Source of the DNA: an uncultured Eubacteriales bacterium | GTDB lineage: Bacteria > Bacillota > Clostridia > Oscillospirales > Acutalibacteraceae | NCBI GenBank assembly: GCA_910580045.1 | Contig: CAJTXF010000011.1 | Location: 1 to 60,032 of the forward strand | Direction: 5' to 3' | DNA length: 60,032 nucleotides | Shown: positions 23,739 to 32,350 of the stretch, piece after piece | Numbering within the stretch: the stretch's first letter is position 1 | Layout of the letters: the number at the start of each line of letters is the position of its first letter | The notes under the pieces: generated by a model | Database searches by the model: none | The model's input: the letters and a program-made list of their open reading frames with translations, nothing else | What the model was told of the DNA's origin: nothing | Translations under genes and position numbers: made by a program

Positions 23739-23753
23739 GTGCCGGATTGGCAG

Positions 23754-23790
23754 GAAAAAAGAGCGGGCCGGGACCTCCCCGCCCACTCTC
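23754..23790 (-). terminator. terminator after the Gfo/Idh oxidoreductase gene
   Basis: On the minus strand AGAGTGGGC pairs with GCCCGCTCT around a short GC stem, followed by TTTTTT at 23760-23755. Confidence 0.88.
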
Positions 23791-23820
23791 TTCATTTCCG
23801 TGTATTCTGGCTCTGCTGTA

Positions 23821-24927
23821 TCAGTCGAACACGATTTCTTTGCCGCTCTCAGAGGAACGGTAGATGGCCTCCAAAATCTGGGTGACCACAAAGGCCTGCT
23901 CCGGCTTGACGCAGGGCTCGGTATCATTCAAAATGGCGTTCAGCCACTGCTCTGCCTCCAGAGTGCCCGGAGCGGAGGCGCTGCCCTTAAAGTAAGCCAC
24001 AGACCCGCCGCCGGAAATCTCCTCATTCATCAGCTGGCCATGACGGCCCCGGTTATAGACGATTTTATTCTGGGGATAGCTCATGCCAGAATAGATTTCC
24101 GCGCCGGCCTTGGTGCCGCACAGGGTGGTAGAGGCCTCCCGGGACTCCGTGATGTTCAAAGCCCAGGCGGATTCCAGGTTGATGGCAGTGCCGTTCTTCA
24201 TCTTGATAAAGCCCATGGCGCTGTCCTCTACCTCATAGGTCTCCGGGTCCCAGGGCCCGAACACATTGCCCTCTGTAGCCTGAGGCAGATGGCCCAGCTG
24301 ATAGAACACGCTGCCAGTTACACTGGCGGGTTCATAGTTGTCCATCATCCACAAAGTCAAATCCAGGGCATGGGTGCCAATGTCAATCAGCGGCCCGCCG
24401 CCCTGCAGGGCCTTGTTGGGGAACACACCCCAGGTGGGCACAGCCCGGCGGCGCACCGCATGGGCCTTGCCGTAGTAGATGTCGCCCAACTCACCGGCCT
24501 CGCAGGCCTTTTTCAGGTTCTGCACCTCAGCGCGGAACCGGTTCTGGTAGCCAATGGTAAACTTTTTGCCGGACTTCTTCCAGGCGTCCATCATCTTCTG
24601 GGCATCGGCAGTGCTGGCGGCCATGGGTTTTTCGCACATAACATGCTTGCCGGCCTCAAAGGCATGGACTGTAATCTCGCAGTGGGCTACATTAGGGGTC
24701 AGCACATGGACTACATCAATGGCCTCATCCTTCAGCAGCTCCTGATGGTCTGTGTAGACCTTCGCGTCCGGGGTGCCATACTCTTTACAGGCCTTCTCCG
24801 CCCGCTCGGGGATAATGTCGCAGAACGCCACCAGCTCACACTTGTCCTCATTGGCTTTCAGAGACGGCAGATGCTTCTGGTTGGCAATGCCGCCGCAGCC
24901 GATTATGCCTATCTTTAATTTTTCCAT
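23821..24927 (-). CDS. Gfo/Idh/MocA-family NAD(P)-dependent oxidoreductase
   Basis: A 368-residue protein. The N-terminal Rossmann fold has IGIIGCGGIANQKHLPSL, then VVHVLTPNVAHCEI and the family motif CEKPMAAS (Glu-Lys-Pro). The C-terminal substrate domain holds GGGPLIDIGTHALDLTLWMM with the catalytic Asp and His. It probably oxidises or reduces a sugar, inositol or related polyol. AGGAGGTATCCCT precedes ATG 24927. It is read divergently from a Crp-like regulator 126 bases away, which may control it. A TGCTATACT extended -10 box lies near 24983. Confidence 0.92.
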   Translation of the reverse strand: MEKLKIGIIGCGGIANQKHLPSLKANEDKCELVAFCDIIPERAEKACKEYGTPDAKVYTDHQELLKDEAIDVVHVLTPNVAHCEITVHAFEAGKHVMCEKPMAASTADAQKMMDAWKKSGKKFTIGYQNRFRAEVQNLKKACEAGELGDIYYGKAHAVRRRAVPTWGVFPNKALQGGGPLIDIGTHALDLTLWMMDNYEPASVTGSVFYQLGHLPQATEGNVFGPWDPETYEVEDSAMGFIKMKNGTAINLESAWALNITESREASTTLCGTKAGAEIYSGMSYPQNKIVYNRGRHGQLMNEEISGGGSVAYFKGSASAPGTLEAEQWLNAILNDTEPCVKPEQAFVVTQILEAIYRSSESGKEIVFD

Positions 24928-25001
24928 AGGGATACCTCCTGAGATATTTTCCATTTTGGCGGATGCTCTCCGCCTTGCCTGTCTTAGTATAGCAGACCGG
25001 G

Positions 25002-25030
25002 TTGCAGTTTGTTGTCTCATATGATACAAT
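25002..25030 (+). promoter_or_regulatory. promoter of the Crp-like regulator
   Basis: TTGCAG (25002-25007) and TACAAT (25025-25030), 17 bases apart, 23 bases before the start codon. Confidence 0.65.
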
Positions 25031-25053
25031 AAGAGAAAAAAGGAGGCGTTCAC

Positions 25054-25719
25054 ATGGAATATATTTTCTCTCCCCCGCTGCTGGCCCAGCTGCGGCAGGA
25101 GCTGCAGCTGGACAAGCGCTTCCAGTCTGTGGAGGGCTTGGACTTCCGGCTGGCCCGCTTCCAAAAGGGAGAGCTGCTGATAGCGCCCCATAAGCCCATG
25201 GAGCAGTTCCTGTTTTTGGCCCGGGGACGGGTGAATATCTACGGCCTGCGGGAAAGTGGGAGCAGCTTCTCTGTGTACCTGGCTGGGCAGAATGTACTGC
25301 TGGGGGATATGGAATTTATCCGGCGGGAGCCCCTGCCCCTTTTTACGGAGGCTATGGAGGAGGTGCTGTGCGTGACCCTGCCCATGGAGCGCCACCGGGC
25401 TGCTCTGGAGCAGGACAGGGCGTTTCTTCAGTACCTATTGCGCAGCGCCTCAGAGAAGTTTCTGCGGCTGGCCCTGATTGAGCACCCTGAGCAGTCGCTG
25501 GAAGAAAAGCTCCTGACCTTTCTGCGGGGCATACAGCCGGACCATACCCTGCACGGCATCTATACAGGGACCCTTCAATTCCACTGCAGCCGTGCCCAGC
25601 TTCAGCGGGTGGTGCGGAAACTGTGTCAGGAGGGCCGGATGCGAAAGCTGGGAAAGGGGGAGTATCAGCTGATTCAAGGGGAAAGCCAATATTTCACCAC
25701 CACAAAGGCGCTTCCGTAA
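25054..25719 (+). CDS. Crp/Fnr-family transcriptional regulator
   Basis: A 221-residue protein. Residues 15-120 form a cyclic-nucleotide-binding-type beta barrel (RFQKGELLIAPHKPMEQFLFLARGRVNIYGLRESGSSFSVYLAG) and the C-terminal third is a winged helix (FHCSRAQLQRVVRKLCQEGRMRKLGKGEYQL). No cysteine cluster for an iron-sulfur centre is seen, so it is closer to the effector-binding branch than to Fnr. AAGGAGGCGTTCAC precedes ATG 25054. It is divergent from the Gfo/Idh gene, its likely target. Confidence 0.85.
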   Translation: MEYIFSPPLLAQLRQELQLDKRFQSVEGLDFRLARFQKGELLIAPHKPMEQFLFLARGRVNIYGLRESGSSFSVYLAGQNVLLGDMEFIRREPLPLFTEAMEEVLCVTLPMERHRAALEQDRAFLQYLLRSASEKFLRLALIEHPEQSLEEKLLTFLRGIQPDHTLHGIYTGTLQFHCSRAQLQRVVRKLCQEGRMRKLGKGEYQLIQGESQYFTTTKALP

Positions 25720-25762
25720 GGCAAAGTTTGGGAGGCCAGCGCCCTTCCCGGTGATGCAGAAA

Positions 25763-25792
25763 GGCACAGAGCCTCAGATGAGGCGCTGTGCC
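25763..25792 (+). terminator. terminator after the Crp-like gene
   Basis: GGCACAGAGCCTC pairs with GAGGCGCTGTGCC, followed by TGTTTG. Confidence 0.75.
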
Positions 25793-25864
25793 TGTTTGAT
25801 TCAGAGCGATATTCCTAACAACAGGAGGGAAATTTGGGCACGGAAGCTGCCTGGCCTGCTGCGA

Positions 25865-26953
25865 TTACAGCTCAACGGAAAACAGATAGGCAGTGCTGGG
25901 ATTCTCAAAGCCCTCCAGGAATACCTCCGCGGTCCAGTACTTGTCCGGATAGGGGATAGCAATATTTGGGCCGAGAATGATATTCCGGGTCACGTCGTAC
26001 ATGGCGTCGCTATCAAAGCCCTCCCGCTGGTGCATCTTTTCCTTGTCCCCTGCGAAAACCGCGTAAGCAAATTGAGACAGGTAGGGGGCGCCGGGTTGCT
26101 GGTCGTTTTGGGGAACCAGGTCAATGGCAGTGAAGCCCTCCGGAACCGGGGCGTCCGGGGCCATGAACCGCCCCCAAAACCCACGACAGTGCTCTACATC
26201 CACGCCCCGGCCCCAGTGATGCAGGAACAGGACATCATAGTCAAACCCGCAGCGGAACTGGGACAAAGCGTCCAGACTGCTTTCCAGAGAAGCCAGGTCC
26301 CCCGGGCCTTCAGAGAAGTCCCGGGCCACGCCAATAAAGCGCAGGGCCGGCATCTTCTTATATTCAAAGGAGGTCACATGAAAGCCATCCTGCTGCCGCT
26401 GGGTAAACTCCGGCATAAAGAGCGTCCACTGTACAGACGCGTCGCAGTCCTTCAAAAAGTTGATGAATCCAAAGCAGTCCACAGTGTTCGTGCCCGTAGG
26501 GCCAGTGGGGCTCCCGGCAAAGTTTTCCCGGTGCTTTTTATCCCGAAGCGCTGAAAAGTCCTGGAAAACCGCTGACACGTCCTCCCGCAGCCAATCTGTG
26601 TGGGTATTCCCGGAAAGCTCGTCATCAAACCGCTCCAACGCCTCAAATACCGGGGGATTCACTAGGCCAGAGGGCTGCAACTCTGTCAGCTCCGCCCGCA
26701 GTGCCTGGTTCTGGGCCAAAAAGCGCCCAAGAATCTCCTCTTGGAACACCCGCTGGTTTTCCCGGAACTCCTGCTCGTCCCATTGTCCGGCACCTCCAAG
26801 CCATACGGAGAGCTTGTCAAAGACCTGGGGATTTATCCCTCTGGCTTTGGCCGCCCAGCTGGTGATGTCCTGGTATCGCTCCGCCGCGTCCGCCTTCTCT
26901 CCGCCGGCAGGGCAGGGGCTGTACCAGAAAAACTCATCCGCAAACGCAGACAT
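25865..26953 (-). CDS. hypothetical protein, possible GyrI-like C-terminal domain
   Basis: A 362-residue protein of no family I can name with certainty. The first 150 residues are rich in aromatic and charged residues (DEFFWYSPCPAGGEKADAAE, FDKLSVWLGGAGQWDE). From about 195 on, EYKKMPALRFIGVARDF, then FDYDVLFLHHWGRG and TAIDLVPQNDQQ with a final KYWTAEVFLEGF, resembles the GyrI/effector-binding fold that begins with a residue-pattern of substrate-linked regulators. There is no helix-turn-helix. It has a clear promoter (26996-27024), CTTTTT-free start at 26953 and a single-gene transcript. Confidence 0.65.
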   Translation of the reverse strand: MSAFADEFFWYSPCPAGGEKADAAERYQDITSWAAKARGINPQVFDKLSVWLGGAGQWDEQEFRENQRVFQEEILGRFLAQNQALRAELTELQPSGLVNPPVFEALERFDDELSGNTHTDWLREDVSAVFQDFSALRDKKHRENFAGSPTGPTGTNTVDCFGFINFLKDCDASVQWTLFMPEFTQRQQDGFHVTSFEYKKMPALRFIGVARDFSEGPGDLASLESSLDALSQFRCGFDYDVLFLHHWGRGVDVEHCRGFWGRFMAPDAPVPEGFTAIDLVPQNDQQPGAPYLSQFAYAVFAGDKEKMHQREGFDSDAMYDVTRNIILGPNIAIPYPDKYWTAEVFLEGFENPSTAYLFSVEL

Positions 26954-26995
26954 AAAAAACCTCCTTTTGGTGAAAAACGCACCACACTTTATCGC

Positions 26996-27024
26996 ATTAT
27001 AGCAGTTGCTCTATGCAACGTCAA
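26996..27024 (-). promoter_or_regulatory. promoter of the hypothetical gene at 25865
   Basis: TTGACG (27024-27019) and TATAAT (27001-26996), 17 bases apart. Confidence 0.72.
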
Positions 27025-27078
27025 GGAACTTTGAAAAAGGAAATTATCCAAAACCAGTGGATGCTTCCCAAATCGTGT

Positions 27079-27168
27079 GGGATTGTCCAAACCACAGAGA
27101 TAATCATCTGTATTGCCCCGCCCCACGGGCGGGGCAATACGAAAAAACTCCTCGAAGCGGACACTCCC
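27079..27168 (+). repeat. hairpin-bearing dispersed repeat, copy B
   Basis: Same 90-base unit as 17938-18027. The stem is GTATTGCCCCGCCC (27110-27123) with GGGCGGGGCAATAC (27127-27140). Against copy A two base pairs differ (G-C to A-T and C-G to G-C) and pairing is kept in both. It lies between the divergent hypothetical and tlpA-like genes. Confidence 0.85.
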
Positions 27169-27185
27169 CAAATTATGTTCTTCTC

Positions 27186-27214
27186 TTGCAAATCCCATTC
27201 ATATGATGTATAAT
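27186..27214 (+). promoter_or_regulatory. promoter of the TlpA-like operon
   Basis: TTGCAA (27186-27191) and TATAAT (27209-27214), 17 bases apart. Confidence 0.72.
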
Positions 27215-27260
27215 TAAAGAAATTTTCTTACTTATTTTTACTTTTCGAGAGGTACTCACG

Positions 27261-27809
27261 ATGAAAAAACAAAAACTGCTCTCCCTCCTTCTGGCCATTC
27301 TGCTCACAGCCCCCTTCCTCTCCGCCTGCTCCGGCAATGAGGATGGCACGCTCAATTTCTCCTCCTTCTCCGCCGACACCCTGGACGGCGGCACGTTCAC
27401 CCAGGAGGATATCGCGGCCAAAGATGTGACCGCCATCAATTTCTGGGGCACCTTCTGCGGCCCCTGCATTGGGGAGATGCCTGATTTGGCGGCCTTTGAA
27501 AAGGCTTTGCCGGACAATGTGCAACTTATCACCATCTGCCTGGACGCCCAGGGCAACGAGGACACTGCCAAGGCCCTGCTGGCTCAGGCAGGGTTCGAGG
27601 GGGTTACCCTGATTAGCGGAGATAATAAGTTCAACAACATTTGCCGTCCGGTTACAGCTGTACCAATCACCGTTTTTGTGGATTCCAAGGGCAAGCAGGT
27701 GGGCGATAAGATTCTGGGCGCCCAGCCGGATTTATCTGAGCAGTATCTGAAAGCCATCAATGAGGCGCTGGCAAAGGACGGAAAGGCGGAAATCAGCCTT
27801 GAAAAATAA
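27261..27809 (+). CDS. TlpA-like thioredoxin-fold lipoprotein
   Basis: A 182-residue lipoprotein. Signal peptide MKKQKLLSLLLAILLTAPFL with lipobox LSAC at about residue 23. The thioredoxin domain carries the active-site motif WGTFCGPC near residues 63-70 and the cis-proline loop VTAVPITVFVD. It would work outside the membrane as a thiol-disulfide or thiol-peroxide redox protein. It is the first gene of a three-gene operon; the next start lies inside its last codons. The ferredoxin-type membrane partner two genes on suggests that electrons are supplied across the membrane. Confidence 0.92.
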   Translation: MKKQKLLSLLLAILLTAPFLSACSGNEDGTLNFSSFSADTLDGGTFTQEDIAAKDVTAINFWGTFCGPCIGEMPDLAAFEKALPDNVQLITICLDAQGNEDTAKALLAQAGFEGVTLISGDNKFNNICRPVTAVPITVFVDSKGKQVGDKILGAQPDLSEQYLKAINEALAKDGKAEISLEK

Positions 27810-27945
27810 GGGACTCCTGGCCGTGCGTTACGGCCTGCTGGCAGCGGCTTTGCTCTGCATTGCTGTTGGCCTGATGAGACGGGAATATGTGGGCGTCCTG
27901 CAAAAGGCGGTGATGATATGCCTGGAATGCATCGGCATCGGTTAA
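27799..27945 (+). CDS. CD1871A-type CXXC membrane peptide (48 aa)
   Basis: A short protein with one membrane helix (VRYGLLAAALLCIAVGLM) and the tail VLQKAVMICLECIGIG, in which CLEC is a CXXC motif. This is the clostridial CD1871A family, which sits next to TlpA-like and ferredoxin-type membrane proteins. The probable start is TTG 27799, overlapping the tlpA stop by 11 bases, with AAAGGCGG upstream. It may relay thiol electrons between the membrane protein and the lipoprotein; that is inferred from context. Confidence 0.78.
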   Translation: MKNKGLLAVRYGLLAAALLCIAVGLMRREYVGVLQKAVMICLECIGIG

Positions 27946-28817
27946 AAAAACTGCGGCTGCGCTTTCAGCGCAAGGCCCAGCTGATTTCAGCCGCGCTTGT
28001 CAATGGATACATACTGGGATTCCAAAAGGGAAAAATCTTCACCGGCAGCACAAAGGCTTTCTGCGTGCCGGTGCTGAACTGCTACTCCTGCCCCGGGGCC
28101 CTGGGGGCCTGCCCCATTGGCTCTTTACAGGCAGCTTTGGGCCGGGGCAAGGGCTTTCCTTTTTATGTGCTGGGACTGCTCACCCTATTCGGGGTTCTGC
28201 TGGGACGGGCAGTCTGCGGGCTGCTCTGCCCCTTTGGGCTGATACAGGATTTGCTCTATAAAATCCCGGTGCCCAAGCTGAAAGTGCCCAGAAGCCTTGA
28301 CAGGGCGCTTCGCTGGCTCAAGTATTTGGTGCTGCTGGTGATGGTGGTACTGCTCCCCCTTTTCGCCCTGACGGAGGCAGGCGTCACCATCCCCTACTTC
28401 TGCAAATATATCTGCCCCGCCGGAACCCTGGAGGGCGGTATCCCCCTCATGCTGGGGGATACCTCCCTGCGGGCGCTGGCCGGAGCACTGTTCAGCTGGA
28501 AATTTTTTGTGATGCTCCTTATCCTGGCAGCCTCCATGTTTATCTCCCGGCCCTTCTGCCGTTATCTATGTCCGCTGGGGGCCTTCTACGCCCTGTTCAG
28601 CCGGTTCAGCTTTTTCCAGATGCGCCTGGACAAGGACAAATGTATTGGCTGCAAAAAGTGCGAGCGGGTTTGTCCTATGGCAGTGGAAGTGACGAAGAAT
28701 ATCAACAGCACAGAGTGCGTCCGCTGCGGGAAGTGCAAAGACGTCTGTGTTGGGGCGATTGACAGAGCGCCTCTGCTTCCCCGGAAAGCAGGGAAGTCTC
28801 CGGAATCTCAGCGCTGA
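27918..28817 (+). CDS. NapH/MauM-like 4Fe-4S membrane ferredoxin
   Basis: A 299-residue protein with four to five membrane helices and several cysteine motifs: CYSCPGALGACPIGSLQ, CGLLCPFGLIQD, CKYICPAGTLEGG, CRYLCPLGAFY, then two ferredoxin clusters CIGCKKCERVCPM and CVRCGKCKDVCVGAI. Such proteins move electrons from the cytoplasm into membrane or external partners. It starts inside the preceding CXXC gene (ATG 27918, overlap 28 bases), so the three genes are coupled. It probably reduces the TlpA-like protein by way of the CXXC peptide. Confidence 0.9.
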   Translation: MPGMHRHRLKKLRLRFQRKAQLISAALVNGYILGFQKGKIFTGSTKAFCVPVLNCYSCPGALGACPIGSLQAALGRGKGFPFYVLGLLTLFGVLLGRAVCGLLCPFGLIQDLLYKIPVPKLKVPRSLDRALRWLKYLVLLVMVVLLPLFALTEAGVTIPYFCKYICPAGTLEGGIPLMLGDTSLRALAGALFSWKFFVMLLILAASMFISRPFCRYLCPLGAFYALFSRFSFFQMRLDKDKCIGCKKCERVCPMAVEVTKNINSTECVRCGKCKDVCVGAIDRAPLLPRKAGKSPESQR

Positions 28818-28896
28818 GACGCTGAAGCCCAGGTAAAACCTCTGTATTTAAGGAAAACTTTGGACTCCAAGTTCCCTCAATGATACATGATTGCAC

Positions 28897-28931
28897 AAAA
28901 GGCATGGTCCCTCACAGGAGCCATGCCTTTT
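28897..28931. terminator. bidirectional terminator between ferredoxin and MBL genes
   Basis: AAAAGGCATGG (28897-28907) pairs with CCATGCCTTTT (28921-28931); A-run on one side and T-run on the other serve both convergent transcripts. Confidence 0.88.
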
Positions 28932-28978
28932 CCTTTCAGATTTCCCTTCCCCGCCACTGCCGGTCAGGAAGCTCTCTT

Positions 28979-29824
28979 TTATTTGCCGCCGTTTTTCCAG
29001 ATGCCGTCCTTCCTGTATGCAATATTCGCCAGGCCACCGTCCAGGCGCGTGAAGTTCGGGCGCTTTTTCTTGGCGTAGAGGCAGGGCCGGCCTACTGTCT
29101 CCCCAGGTTCCCCATCGTCTGTGCCTGCCATAATCTCCTCGCACAGGCTGACAGCATCGTCGATAATCTCCTTCGGCACAGGGACCAGGCCATGGCCGCC
29201 GTACATCACGTCAAAATCCGGCTGGAAGGTTTTGAAGTGCAGCAGGCTCTCCTTATACTCCTCAATGGAAGTGGCCCCCTCAATAAACAGAAGGGTATTG
29301 CAGTTGCAGGCGTCCCCTGAGTACACCACCCGCCGGGCCCTGTCCAGCAGCACAATGGTGCCCCGGCTGTGGCCAGGCACGCCGATGACTTCCAGGCTGA
29401 CGCCGCCCAAATCGAACACATCCCCATCATAAACAGGATATGTCTTCAGCGGGCAAGGGGGCACCACATCCTCTGGCAGGGGCTGGAATCCACCGGGGAG
29501 CGCTCCCTGCTTGGCAAAGGCAAGCCTGCCCGCGGGGTCGCTGTGATTATACAGCAGCCCAATGTCCGCTGGGTGCAGATAACAGGCGCCATACTCAAAA
29601 TTCCCGCCGCAGTGGTCCAGGTGGCCGTGGGTATTCACCACCTGGACAGGCAAGTCAGTGAGCTCACGGACATAAGCCTTCAAGCTCCCCACCCCCACCA
29701 GGGTGTCGATAAGCAGGGCCTTCTCGCTGCCCTCCACCAAAAAGCACAGCTCTCCTGCCAGGCCGGCAATCGCAGTCACATTGTCAAACAGCTTCTCTGC
29801 CCTAAAAAATTTGGATTTCCGCAT
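28979..29824 (-). CDS. metallo-beta-lactamase-fold hydrolase
   Basis: A 281-residue protein with the full metal site: THGHLDHCGG, GVPGHSRGTIVL and YSGDACNCNT, plus a final GGHGLVP. Substrate is unknown; the general type covers thiol ester, lactone and phosphodiester hydrolases. ATG 29824 has AAGGGGGAAACC directly before it; an earlier in-frame TTG is less likely. The promoter (29865-29893) is good and the gene stands alone. Confidence 0.9.
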   Translation of the reverse strand: MRKSKFFRAEKLFDNVTAIAGLAGELCFLVEGSEKALLIDTLVGVGSLKAYVRELTDLPVQVVNTHGHLDHCGGNFEYGACYLHPADIGLLYNHSDPAGRLAFAKQGALPGGFQPLPEDVVPPCPLKTYPVYDGDVFDLGGVSLEVIGVPGHSRGTIVLLDRARRVVYSGDACNCNTLLFIEGATSIEEYKESLLHFKTFQPDFDVMYGGHGLVPVPKEIIDDAVSLCEEIMAGTDDGEPGETVGRPCLYAKKKRPNFTRLDGGLANIAYRKDGIWKNGGK

Positions 29825-29864
29825 GGTTTCCCCCTTATATTTTTCCAATTAAGGCATTTTCTCT

Positions 29865-29893
29865 ATTTTAGCGCATTTCCCGATTTTTTGCAA
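29865..29893 (-). promoter_or_regulatory. promoter of the MBL hydrolase gene
   Basis: TTGCAA (29893-29888) and TAAAAT (29870-29865), 17 bases apart. Confidence 0.65.
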
Positions 29894-29987
29894 GCACCCC
29901 AGCGATTTTTGTGAAGAAGCCACGGCAGTCTCCCCAGCAGGGGCTCTGTCAGAGCTTTAACCCCAGATTAGAATCTGCGTTGATGGG

Positions 29988-30016
29988 TTGATTTTCTCGC
30001 GCTTTTCCTGTATAAT
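29988..30016 (+). promoter_or_regulatory. promoter of the AraC-type sensor gene
   Basis: TTGATT (29988-29993) and TATAAT (30011-30016), 17 bases apart. Confidence 0.72.
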
Positions 30017-30069
30017 ATTCCAACGAATACTGTTATGCATATTGTGGAAGGGGGGGGCACGCCCTGAAA

Positions 30070-32229
30070 ATGAAAGTGTATAAACGGTTTCTTGCGTCTT
30101 ATCTGTGCGTGTGCCTTGTGCCCCTTCTGCTCTCCCTGGTCACCATCTGCCATTTGGAGCGCCGGGTACAGGACTCTATCATGGACAAGCAGAAAAGTTA
30201 CATGCAGTCTGTCCGGCAGGAAATCGACCAAGGCCTGGGGGACGCTGCCACCACTCTCGCCGCCTTTGCGGAGAGCACCCCAGCTTCCCATTTGGCGGAG
30301 GAGGGCGCCCTGAGCCCGGCCCAGCTTTTTGAGCTGTGTGAGCTTCGGGATTCCCTGTCCGCTGTCATCAGCCAAAACCCTATGTTTTATCGGGGATTCT
30401 GCTACTTTTCCCGCAACGGTTTTCTGGTCACGGACCGGCGCACCTATCATCCGGAATCCGCCAGCCTGTTTGCCTGGGATTTGGAGCTGGAGCCAGACAG
30501 CTTTTATTCGCTGATGGACGGGGGCAGCCCTGCTGAGCATGTCCGCACAGTGTATAAAAAGACCGGGGATGGCTGGGTCTTTGTTCTGCGCAGCCAGTAT
30601 GACTCTCAAAGCCGGGAGCTGCTCTCCTGCGTGGGCATTGTATTGCAGCTGGACAAAAACCTTTCCGCCTGGAACACAGAGGACTTGGAGGCCTTTGCTG
30701 CTGATGACGCCTATCAGCTGATTTGCGGCGGAGAGCGGGCCCCGGCCGCCTGCCAGCTTATGGCCCAGAACAGCCAGGCAGAGGGAAGCCTGGAGCTTGA
30801 CGGCCAGCGGTATGTCTTTTCCCAGTACCAGTCCGGGCTCAGCGGCATCCGCTATGGCTTCCTGATGCGGCAGGACGCCTATTACCACGAAGTGCACATT
30901 GCTTGGCTCCAGCTGATTTTGGAGCTGGCGGTCATTTTTGTGGTCAGCGTGCTGCTGGCCGTCTTTTGGAGCAGGAGAACCTACCGCCCAATCAAGAACA
31001 TTCTCCCCTTTGTGAGCGCTGGGCCTCCCGGGCCCGAATACCGCTCGATTGAGGAGCTGGGCTCCGCGCTGGTCAGTTTTGCCCAGGAGAAGGAGAGTCT
31101 GGCAAGTCAGGTGGCACGCTCTGAGCAGCAGGCCCGCAGCGCGGCCCTGGGCCAGTACCTGCTGGGCATCACCAAAAACGCCTCTGTGCTTTCCCAATAT
31201 TTGGAGGAGGGGCAGCCCTATCAGCTGCTCGCTTTTGCCCCGGAGGAGGGCACCTATGGTGAAGCTTTTTTTCAAAAACTGCGGGAATGCCTGGATGAAA
31301 TCCTGCTGGACAAGAGCGGCGGCGTCAGCCTGCAGTTTCCCCAGTGCGCCGCTGTGCTGGTGCAGAAGTCCCTGAGCCGGGAGGAGGCCGCAGACATCCA
31401 TTTTGCCGCGGAGCAGACTATCTCCCTTGCTCTGGTCTGCTATATGAGCGATACATACACCCATCTGGCGGACGCGCCCCAGGCCTGGGCAGCCATATAC
31501 CGCGCCCTGTATCACGACAGATTTTGGGGGCACAGCCGGGGACGGGGCGTATGGATGACCAATGACCTGCCTGAGGCGGACAGTTCAGCCTCCTATCGGG
31601 ACTTCCTCTCCCGGCAGAAGGCGCTGACTGAAAATCTTGCGGCGGGAAAGGTACAGCGGGCCGCGGCCTGCCTGAAAAAGCTGATTGCCGAGGATTTGTC
31701 TGACAAAGCGCTGCCTGTGGAGGACACCCAGCGGCGGTATGCGGATGTGGCGGAGCTTCTTCTCCCCTATGTGGAGGAGGCTCAGGCCAGCAGCATACTG
31801 GGGCAGTTCCGGCGGTACAGTACCGCCCATGAGATGGAGGAGGCACTCCTCCATCTCTTCGGGCAGATTGCCTGGGAGCCAAACTCTGAGCTTTCAGCAG
31901 CAAAAAAGGATTTGACAGAACGGGTCCGGGAATACATCCGGGCCAACTATCAGAACCCGGCCCTGAACGCCAGCATGGTGGCAGACTATTTGGAGATGAA
32001 TCTATCCACTTTAAGTCACCAGTATAAGGCGGCCACTGGCAGCGGTGTGCTGGATGAACTCCACGCGGTACGGCTGGAAACCGCCAAGAAACTGCTGGGC
32101 CAAGGACTCAGTGTAAAGGAGACTGCAGAGCGCACGGGCTATGTGGACCCCCGTTCACTGATACGCGCTTTTAAGCGGTACGAGGGGATAACCCCTGGAC
32201 AATACGCCAAAAACAGCGCCTCTGAATAA
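30070..32229 (+). CDS. membrane-bound AraC-family sensor regulator
   Basis: A 719-residue one-component regulator. A membrane helix (YLCVCLVPLLLSLVTICHL) near the N-terminus, a 250-residue external sensor domain, a second helix (LELAVIFVVSVLLAVFW) near residue 290, then a long cytoplasmic part ending in an AraC helix-turn-helix pair (LNASMVADYLEMNLSTLSHQYK and SVKETAERTGYVDPRSLIRAFKRYEGITPGQY). It most likely senses an external sugar and activates the ABC operon read downstream from 32351. The ribosome site is GGAAGGGGGG. A terminator separates it from the operon. Confidence 0.92.
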   Translation: MKVYKRFLASYLCVCLVPLLLSLVTICHLERRVQDSIMDKQKSYMQSVRQEIDQGLGDAATTLAAFAESTPASHLAEEGALSPAQLFELCELRDSLSAVISQNPMFYRGFCYFSRNGFLVTDRRTYHPESASLFAWDLELEPDSFYSLMDGGSPAEHVRTVYKKTGDGWVFVLRSQYDSQSRELLSCVGIVLQLDKNLSAWNTEDLEAFAADDAYQLICGGERAPAACQLMAQNSQAEGSLELDGQRYVFSQYQSGLSGIRYGFLMRQDAYYHEVHIAWLQLILELAVIFVVSVLLAVFWSRRTYRPIKNILPFVSAGPPGPEYRSIEELGSALVSFAQEKESLASQVARSEQQARSAALGQYLLGITKNASVLSQYLEEGQPYQLLAFAPEEGTYGEAFFQKLRECLDEILLDKSGGVSLQFPQCAAVLVQKSLSREEAADIHFAAEQTISLALVCYMSDTYTHLADAPQAWAAIYRALYHDRFWGHSRGRGVWMTNDLPEADSSASYRDFLSRQKALTENLAAGKVQRAAACLKKLIAEDLSDKALPVEDTQRRYADVAELLLPYVEEAQASSILGQFRRYSTAHEMEEALLHLFGQIAWEPNSELSAAKKDLTERVREYIRANYQNPALNASMVADYLEMNLSTLSHQYKAATGSGVLDELHAVRLETAKKLLGQGLSVKETAERTGYVDPRSLIRAFKRYEGITPGQYAKNSASE

Positions 32230-32230
32230 G

Positions 32231-32262
32231 GGAGCAGCGGGGTTTCCGCTGTTCCTTTTTTT
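32231..32262 (+). terminator. terminator after the AraC-type gene
   Basis: GGAGCAGCGG pairs with CCGCTGTTCC (one G-T pair), followed by TTTTTTT. Confidence 0.88.
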
Positions 32263-32350
32263 GCGCAAAAGCTGAAACTACCCGCAAAAATTCGGAATTC
32301 CTTCTGGGGAATACCAAAATTTGCAGCCAGGCCAATCAAAATTCTGGCAC

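Noticed and set aside
29968..31533. 521-codon frame opposite the AraC-type sensor
   Set aside because: Antisense frame covering the sensor promoter; no support.
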